Position numbers and translations under genes: made by a program. The notes below the pieces were generated by a model. The model was not told the origin of the DNA and did no database searches. It saw only the letters and a program-made list of their open reading frames with translations. From NCBI GenBank assembly GCA_001275005.1, contig JWZX01002590.1, forward strand, positions 1 to 18,291: DNA of 18,291 bases, in the 5' to 3' direction. Numbering within the stretch: position 1 is the first letter of the stretch; the number at the start of each line of letters is the position of its first letter. Positions 12,320 through 18,291 of this stretch are shown in pieces. The DNA is from Chrysochromulina tobinii (taxonomy: Eukaryota > Haptophyta > Prymnesiales > Chrysochromulinaceae).

Positions 12320-13471
12320 GGCGGTCGGCGCGGCCACTCGCTACACCGCACGGCCATACTCAGATCGCGCCGGGTAGATGAGAGTTATTAGAGACGAGAG
12401 GCAGGATGGAGAGAGGCGAGGTCGACCACAACGTCATACCCGCGGCCTTTACCAGTAGATTAGAGATGCATTGACCTTTTCGTAGGGCGCGATTTTTCGA
12501 TTTCGTTTTTTGAGAGCCTGCTCTAACCTATATAATATATAGGTTTACTATTATAGAGTATAGTAAACCTCTATTACTTTTTTACTTATTTGTCCGGTCT
12601 GGGATCGGCTGGCGAGAGGCGATGAAAGAAAGGCGTTCAGGTTACGACGTGCCATCTGCCCAACTCGAGCGACTTACGGTCGGGAAGCGGAAGGAGGGGC
12701 CGCCGGGGTCGTACTACCGACTTGTCAAGCGACTTGAGTACCGTTCGAACTTCGAAGTCGTCATTAACACATTATCATTAAGTCGCCGGACACACGAGTC
12801 CCGCGCGCGGCCGGGCGTGCCGCCGGCACGGCTCGACGGAGGCACGGCTCGTGAACTAACTCGAGCTCGAACTCGAGACCGTCGTAAGTCCGCGTGCGCG
12901 TCCGACCACTGACGACGACAGGGCGGGATCGGCATCGGGAAACTCCGACTCGGTGGGTACACGGGAGAACGAACGGGAGAAATGTCCCTACCACCAGTTA
13001 GAGTTATACACTGTCACTGAAGCTCAATCCTAAACACCTAAACAAAGTACAAACCTAACAAGCATACCTCAACCTTGAACCTACGAAGCTACACTCACCC
13101 CGTAAACAACAAAACAAGCCTAAAACCCGGCACTACATCCACCGCAAACACACCAACCTGACCTCGATAGTCCCAGCGGCACGGCACCAATAAGCCCGCT
13201 CGCGCTTCCACAGCACGCTCCTCACCAACGGATGGAAAGTACGCCCTCACCGACGCCCTCACCAAGTCGATCCAAGACGCCAAACTGGACCACGAGGCGC
13301 AAATCGCCCAGGTGGGAGGCGCCGCAGGCCCTCCATGAGCTCGCCTAAGCTCACCATCAAATGTGCCCCACCCCCACAGCCCAGAGGCCCCCAAGGGCGG
13401 CGCCGGTGCTACCCCCACCACCTGTGCTACGGCGCCGTGGGGGCGGCCGGAGGCAACGGCCGCCCCATCAC
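12280..13471. other. Gene-free convergent intergenic region
   Basis: About 1.2 kb between the 3' ends of the MORN gene (+) and the carbonic anhydrase gene (-). It holds an AT-rich palindrome cluster at 12525-12570. A GC-rich stretch at 12600-12980 contains only an unsupported 96-codon plus-strand ORF. From about 13013 to 13330 the plus strand is A/C-rich and poor in G. No protein family or RNA gene was recognised. Confidence 0.6.
12525..12570. repeat. AT-rich double palindrome
   Basis: Positions 12525-12545 form a perfect 21-bp palindrome (arms AACCTATATA and TATATAGGTT around one A). Overlapping it, AGGTTTACTAT at 12541-12551 pairs with ATAGTAAACCT at 12560-12570 around an 8-nt loop. The shared AGGTTTA can pair on either side, so the two hairpins exclude each other. 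The base composition contrasts sharply with the GC-rich surroundings. Confidence 0.85.
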
Positions 13472-16004
13472 TTATCCGTCAACCATGTTGTTGGCGGTGA
13501 GTTCGTACTCGACGACCTCCCGAGCGCCGTGCGGGTAAACGTCCATCGACATGTCGTCGCGGTTGTTGAGCATGTCCTGGCACATCTTGTCAAAGGACGA
13601 GGCGGAGATCAAATGGCATTTACGGTCGACCTGCCACGTGATCGGGGTGTAGCGCGAGCAGACCGCGTTGTTGCGCGAGGTGCCCGTAGTGGAGCCCGTG
13701 TACATGGCCATATCTAGGCCGTGCTGGCCGTGGGTGAGCATGCCCCGGAAGAGGTTCGGCTGATAGTACGCCTCGTCGTTGACGACCACGAAGGTCTGGG
13801 ATTGCACGCCAATCTTCTGGTACGTGTTGAGCGGCGCGATCGTGATGATACCGTCGCGGCAGAAGACGCCGTCATCAAAGGGCGACTGCATCTGCCACTG
13901 GGTACCGCACGCGCCCGCGGCCGAGTGCGGCCAGTGGACCTCGTACGTCTCGCCCACATGCATGTCTGTGCAGAAGCGCCAATTGTACGGGGTCGTGAAC
14001 TTCGGATCGGTGCTCCTGTAGTAGTGGCACCTGCCGCCCAGCCGCGCTCCCGAGCTAAGCTGACGACCGTGCCCCGAGCTCGAGCCCGAGCTCGAGCTAT
14101 TAATGGGCGGGCCGGTGCCGTACTCGTCGTATTGCCCGACCGAGAGGTGTTCGGCGCCCAGGTGCCAGTGCACGTTCACTGGGCACAGGCCGACCTGTGA
14201 GTAAGGCTGGGTGATCGGCCGGCGGTTGTGAGCATCCATGCCGCCCACGTACCCGCGGGTCACGTTGCCGCCCGCCTGCTCGAGCGTCTGGGTGACGGCG
14301 TCGCGGAAGCAGTTGACGTTGCTGAAGTAGCCGTCGTGCGGGCCGGCGTCCAACGGTTGCTGGCCCTCGCACGGGTTGATGTTCGGGTCGACCCCAGCCG
14401 GCGGGGCGAAGTCGTTGTTGGAGGCCATGACGGCGAGGGCGCACATCATGCCGAAGGCGGCCGTCACAAAGCACGAACCGAGAACCTTGCCGATGGAGCA
14501 AAGGGGCGAGGAGAGGGTCGATTTGCCGGTCGAGTCCTTCATCCCGGTGATGAAGAGCGTCACGAAAAACATGAGCACCGAGGCACCGAAGCCTGTAATG
14601 GCGAAGGCGAAGCCGTAGTTGTAGTTGAAGTGCTCCTGAATCATGATGTACGGGATGAAATCGTTGTGGCACTCGCAGCGCATGGTGTAGATACCGATCG
14701 CGAGTAAGATGACGATGAGGAAGCCCGCGCCCAGGACGAGCCACACGACGGCAGCGAGCGGCTTGGCGATGCGCGAGGAGGCCATGCCGCCGAGGTTGAC
14801 GGCGTGGAAGATGAGCATCAGAACCGCGACCGTCTCTGCAATGAATCCAAAGGTGCAGGCCGCGAGGCCCGCCATCGTGAGGGCGTCGCATCGGAGGAAT
14901 GGGACCGGGTGCTTGAGATCTGGAGGTAGAGATTGAGGGAGATACGAGGAACAGGTTGGGCGTAAGTTTGGGCGAGCACACGCGAGAGCCGTAGAGACAC
15001 GCGAGAGCTAGCGAGAGCGAGCCTGTCAGAGCACAGGGCGGGCGTATGGGAGAGGGTCTGTGGACGTGTGCAAAGGCGGAATGTGCGTACCGTCAGTTTC
15101 GATCACGCTGGGCACGGCGGCGATGACAGCCGGCACGCCAAGGTCTTCGATGAGCTCCTGGAGGGTGGAGCCCGCGTGCACTTCGGTCCACACGAAGCCT
15201 GACTGGTCGTGGTGGAGTCCGATGCCATACGTCGGGCCCAGGAGCTCATCGATGCGGTACTTGAGGCCCTGATCCCAATAGGCACGAGCGGTAATTTGCG
15301 GCAGCTCGCTCGGGTGCCTGAGCTTGACCACGGAGGTGCCGTCGGCTAGCACGATGGCGACGCAGAGGGCGATGACCGCGGAGACGACGAGGCCGAGCAG
15401 GTGCGCCAGCTTGGAGTGGAGAGGCAGGCCCGCCGCCAAGGAGAGGGAGACTGATGCGCCACCGATCGGCTGGACCCCGACTGACACCTGCGGGGAGTGA
15501 GGATGGGATTGGGGGTGTCAGTCTGTCAGAGGTGAAGGTAGCAGATAGCTTGGACGTCGTTCGTCCTCGCTCCTCTCGCCACACCGCTGTGGCGGCCCCA
15601 TGAGCCGCTTCGACCTGCGTTTCCACCCATCTCAAGGCCGATGTGCGTGGATCATCTTGCGACGCCATTGGCCCACGGACTCCCAAACTGGCGCGATTCG
15701 GGGTGGCGAGAGATGACTCCTCTGCATTGTCCTCAGCCGACACCATCACGGGGTCAGAGGACGCCTTCGGCTTGGTGTACGACGCGGCGGCCGGAGTGGT
15801 ACTTGGCGTCTCGTCAACCTTCTCCGACGAAGTCACTTTGCTGTAGAGCGAGTTGAGCGAGGACACGACGTAGCACATGAAGAAGGCGACGATGATGATG
15901 AAGAAGACCGCAGTTACGGCGAGCCCAAAGGTTGCTCTATCCTGGCCTTTCAAGGTGTTTGCTCTATCATACTCTTCTAAGGATGGGTATCCCTGGTACC
16001 CCAT
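13472..16004 (-). CDS. Polytopic membrane protein with C-terminal delta carbonic anhydrase domain
   Basis: Three-exon model, 744 aa: 16004-15615, 15487-15091, 14919-13472. Introns: 15488-15614 (phase 0; exact donor uncertain, CAG|gtcgaa chosen) and 14920-15090 (phase 1, gtacgc...acctccag). The second join gives ETD|DLKHPVPFLRCDALT running in frame into the CA exon. The C-terminal ~310 residues are delta-class CA, which interconverts CO2 and bicarbonate: CPVNVHWHLGAEH (508-520; H513, H515 and H520 are likely zinc ligands), MHVGETYEVHWPHSAAGACGT with 582-602, and late blocks YTGSTTGTSR, ITWQVDRKCHLISASSFDKMC and DDMSMD. A Ser/Gly linker lies within the domain. Six hydrophobic segments precede it (about 25-47, 158-177, 286-303, 320-342, 365-388, 407-427), with a long loop between the second and third. 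Delta-CAs are usually external or membrane-anchored and serve carbon uptake. Alternative: two genes, the CA one starting at the ATG at 14875 (467 aa). Confidence 0.85.
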
Positions 16005-16509
16005 TTTCGGCTGGCGGAGAGGTCAAGAAGGCTGGGGCGAGTCGACCGCGGTTTTTTCTGAGATTTTTTCTGAGATGTTTCGAGATGACTGTGCGCACCC
16101 AAATTGTTTGGGCGTTAAACCGGTTATTATCCGCGATTACTACCCCCCCAGGCCCCCTCAAGGGCGGTCGAATTTTCAGAATTTATTCCATCGATCTTCA
16201 TCTTAGACCATGGACCTGCATGGACCACGGTACCCTTGGCACACATGTGCTTTTCCGAGCACTACCGGCTCAAGCATGCGCTAGGCTATTCTGTCAAGTT
16301 TCGTAGGCTATTCAGTCAAGTTTCGTCACTAAATAGTACTTTGTATGCTGTTAACTACGGACCTCGATTGTCATCTAGAGCTGCGTGCGTGTTGTCGCAC
16401 AGAGACCCATTCGAATGTCATTCCCGCCGCCACATCTATCACCGCATGATACGCTCCGCGGCGTGGCCCGCATGCAACACCCGGCTGGTCCCCGCCAGGC
16501 CACACTGGC
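16005..16509. promoter_or_regulatory. Intergenic region upstream of the carbonic anhydrase gene
   Basis: About 500 bp holding the promoter of the carbonic anhydrase gene and the 3' region of the EF-hand gene to its right. It contains two TTTTTTCTGAGA units near 16050-16075 and a 22-bp direct repeat at 16283-16326. No coding sequence is recognised. Confidence 0.5.
16283..16326. repeat. 22-bp tandem direct repeat (two units)
   Basis: AGGCTATTCTGTCAAGTTTCGT at 16283-16304, in two parts AGGCTATTCTG and TCAAGTTTCGT, recurs at 16305-16326 with one substitution. It lies about 280 bp upstream of the carbonic anhydrase start codon, so a regulatory role is possible but unproven. Confidence 0.8.
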
Positions 16510-17679
16510 TCACCACTTCTGGTTCCGAGCGACCTCCTCGCCAATGTCGGTCGTAGGGCGCAGGTCGTGTAGGGAGGGTCTGAAACGTCTCTGCCCGTTG
16601 GGCTCGTGGATGGCGCGAGATAGCGGCGAGATCGGGTGGCGGAAGAGCGTGCTCAGCTTGGCATGCTCCCTCGAGCGCCGGCGCTGCAAGCCCGTCTCGA
16701 CGACCTTATCGAAGGCGGCGACCAGCCACGTCTGCGTGGCGCACAGCGCGACGAACTCGTCGACGTCGAGTACGCCGTTGCCATCAGCATCGGCAGACGT
16801 GAAGAGATGACGCAGCTCCTCCAGCGTAGGCATCGGCGTGGAGGCGTGCGCGCGCACCCGGCCGCCATCGCACGCGTCCTGGACGGCGGCGAGGAACTCG
16901 TCGAGATCGAGCCCTCCGTTCTTGTCTTTGTCACTCTTGTCGAAGGCAAGCCGAACGCGCTCCGCCTGTGTCGCCCGCGTCCGAACGGCCCAGCGACGTC
17001 GGTCGATCTCGTCGATACCATTGCGCGCGTCGGCGAGCATCTCGTCGAGCATGGGGCGCGAGAAGGTTGGGTAGTACATGCGCAGCACCTCCAGAAACGA
17101 GCTGGGCGGAGGCGGCTGGGCTGCCGAGGCCGGCCTCGCTGGCCTTACGACCTTCTGCGTCTGCTTGAACCACGCGCTCGATGGCCGGACCAAGGACGGC
17201 TGCCGGTTCCGCTGTTCTATCCAGTTCTCGTACAGCACGTGCACCTCACGGCGCACATGCGGGTAGCGATGCGCGGCGGGCGCTGCGGCGGGCGCAGCGG
17301 CGGGCACGGCAGCGGGCGCGGGCGCGAGTACGGAGGCAGGCAGCAAGCGAGGCGCAATCTTGACGGCTGCAGTACTCTTAGGCCTTGAAGAAGCGGTTCC
17401 CTTGGGACGTGCAAAGTGTGGGCCCTTGGACCACTTGTCAGGAGAGGGCGTAAATCGCGTGGCCAGAGCGGCGCTGGCCCGAAGCTCCAATTGGTCGAGC
17501 AACATATGAAGTGGAACGCGAGTTTGCGCCCGCGAGACGATGCGCTGCGCGGCGGCGAAAGAGGTCCGCACCGGCGAAAGAGGGCCGCATCTGGAAAAAT
17601 CAGTCATCGAAGGCGGCATCCAACGTTGCTCCCGTTGCTTTGACGGACGGAGCTCGAAGCCGCTTGCCTTCCTCGTCAT
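16510..17679 (-). CDS. EF-hand calcium-binding protein
   Basis: Single exon, 389 aa from the first ATG (17679). The frame stays open further upstream to a TTG at 17856, but that part lacks an ATG and crosses a (GC)n tract. The N-terminal ~190 residues are basic and low-complexity, with a Pro/Ala tract at 118-136. Residues 195-246 are predicted helical. Two canonical EF-hand loops follow: D250-K-D-K-N-G-G-L-D-L-D-E261 and D297-A-D-G-N-G-V-L-D-V-D-E308. Both have all calcium ligands and Glu at position 12, consistent with one paired EF-hand lobe. The last ~80 residues are Arg-rich. No membrane segment or enzyme domain is visible, so a calcium sensor or cytoskeletal adaptor is inference. It is not an evident paralogue of the EF-hand/A20 protein, where the EF pair is N-terminal. 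Confidence 0.82.
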   Translation of the reverse strand: MTRKASGFELRPSKQREQRWMPPSMTDFSRCGPLSPVRTSFAAAQRIVSRAQTRVPLHMLLDQLELRASAALATRFTPSPDKWSKGPHFARPKGTASSRPKSTAAVKIAPRLLPASVLAPAPAAVPAAAPAAAPAAHRYPHVRREVHVLYENWIEQRNRQPSLVRPSSAWFKQTQKVVRPARPASAAQPPPPSSFLEVLRMYYPTFSRPMLDEMLADARNGIDEIDRRRWAVRTRATQAERVRLAFDKSDKDKNGGLDLDEFLAAVQDACDGGRVRAHASTPMPTLEELRHLFTSADADGNGVLDVDEFVALCATQTWLVAAFDKVVETGLQRRRSREHAKLSTLFRHPISPLSRAIHEPNGQRRFRPSLHDLRPTTDIGEEVARNQKW

Positions 17680-18055
17680 AACGGACGCGCTAAAAAAGGC
17701 AACTTTCACTGGGAAATGGCCGCCCCTATGAAGTTCGAGGCATGCGTGTGTGTGCCAAAGTTCCCCGGGAAGAGGCGCGCGCGCGCGCGCGCGTGTCGAC
17801 ACACCGTCGAAACACCGACACTTCCCAGTGCCCCGTCCGATTGCGATACCGTACAAGTGTACAAGACGCGAGAACCGGTGCTACGGCACTGTTACTGCCC
17901 GCTCAGAATACACACACCTTACATACAAGTGCAGCACTAAGCGCGACAAACATCACACCGCAATCAAATCGCGAAGTTCCGTCGGCAGCTGGCACGTGTG
18001 CTCACTGTGACGCCTCTGCGTACAACCAGCCACAGCGCTAGCCTCATCAACAAAG
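17680..18055. other. Intergenic region with a GC dinucleotide tract
   Basis: 376 bp between two minus-strand genes. Positions 17775-17793 are an uninterrupted alternating GC run, able in principle to adopt Z-DNA. Otherwise no motif or gene is recognised. The region presumably holds the EF-hand gene promoter. Confidence 0.55.
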
Positions 18056-18289
18056 TCAGACGTGTCCGACGCGTCCTCCCTCCATCTCGACCTCCATCGC
18101 ATCCGCGGACGACCAGCTGATCCTGGAGGCGCCGGACAGGAGAACGCTCATCGCCCGTGGATACGGATCTGGTAATCCCGTCGTTGATGCTCCCGTCGTT
18201 GGCTTGCGGGGGCGCAGGCAGCTTAGGCGTCTGTAGCAGATGCACCCGCAGACGATGGCTATAACCGCAAAGCCCCCGGCCCCGACGGC
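18056..18289 (-). CDS. Partial CDS: C-terminus of a putative single-pass membrane protein
   Basis: An open frame enters from the right edge and stops at 18056-18058 (77 residues). It begins with a hydrophobic segment, AVGAGGFAVIAIVCGCICY, followed by RRL...RPRK and a Ser/Thr/Gly-rich tail ending GRVGHV. This is the layout of a transmembrane helix with a basic stop-transfer sequence and a short cytoplasmic tail. The rest of the gene is outside the window and the frame is short, so the call is tentative. An overlapping minus-strand frame (17964-18245) is less protein-like. Confidence 0.45.
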   Translation of the reverse strand, partial: AVGAGGFAVIAIVCGCICYRRLSCLRPRKPTTGASTTGLPDPYPRAMSVLLSGASRISWSSADAMEVEMEGGRVGHV

Positions 18290-18291
18290 AA

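Noticed and set aside
12622-12912. 96-codon plus-strand ORF in the convergent intergenic region
   Set aside because: Arg-rich translation of GC-rich DNA with no motif or splice support.
13020-13140. Interstitial telomere repeat (CCTAAAC words)
   Set aside because: The words are irregularly spaced and not tandem copies of a CCCTAA or CCCTAAA unit.
17680-17856. Upstream extension of the right-hand EF-hand gene by 59 codons
   Set aside because: It would start at TTG and cross the (GC)n tract; the first ATG is at 17679.

Overview
The window looks like nuclear DNA of a GC-rich unicellular alga, most likely a haptophyte. The direct evidence is GT-AG introns, EF-hand, MORN and cyclic-nucleotide-regulated signalling proteins, and a delta-class carbonic anhydrase, a class known from diatoms, haptophytes and dinoflagellates. 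There is no operon structure, no prokaryotic start context and no recognisable RNA gene. The taxonomic call is inference.

Layout: 1-707 is a large imperfect inverted repeat (fold-back element) whose left arm may run off the window. 708-1481 has no supported gene. 1482-3500 (-) encodes an EF-hand protein with a probable A20 zinc finger. 3837-7995 (-) is a 12-exon gene, rebuilt here in one continuous frame (845 aa), for a CaMK/CDPK-like kinase followed by an EF-hand region and two cyclic-nucleotide-binding domains. 8154-10157 (-) is a secreted/membrane matrixin-like pseudoprotease. 10455-12279 (+) is a four-exon MORN-repeat protein (392 aa). 12280-13471 is a gene-free convergent intergenic stretch with an AT-rich palindrome cluster. 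13472-16004 (-) is best read as one three-exon gene, a polytopic membrane protein with a C-terminal delta carbonic anhydrase domain (744 aa). 16510-17679 (-) is a second EF-hand protein. 18056-18289 (-) is probably the 3' end of a single-pass membrane protein.

The most unusual content is in the introns. Many begin with a near copy (an 'echo') of the first bases of the exon downstream, so that a GT...AG unit of about 45-82 nt (longer where expanded) sits directly before the real acceptor. Four such units, in two unrelated genes on opposite strands, share a core, GTGCTCACCACGGCGCC, always in the sense orientation of the host gene. A second class of introns is filled with tandem CACTGATTGCC/CACTGATGRCC-type repeats, again always sense-oriented and resembling branch-point sequence. 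Together these suggest recent intron gain by an introner-like element and/or tandem duplication of AG|GT sites.

Three of the six complete genes carry EF-hands and one also carries cyclic-nucleotide sensors, so calcium/second-messenger signalling is over-represented. The carbonic anhydrase gene points to inorganic carbon handling. There is no evidence that the genes act in one pathway.
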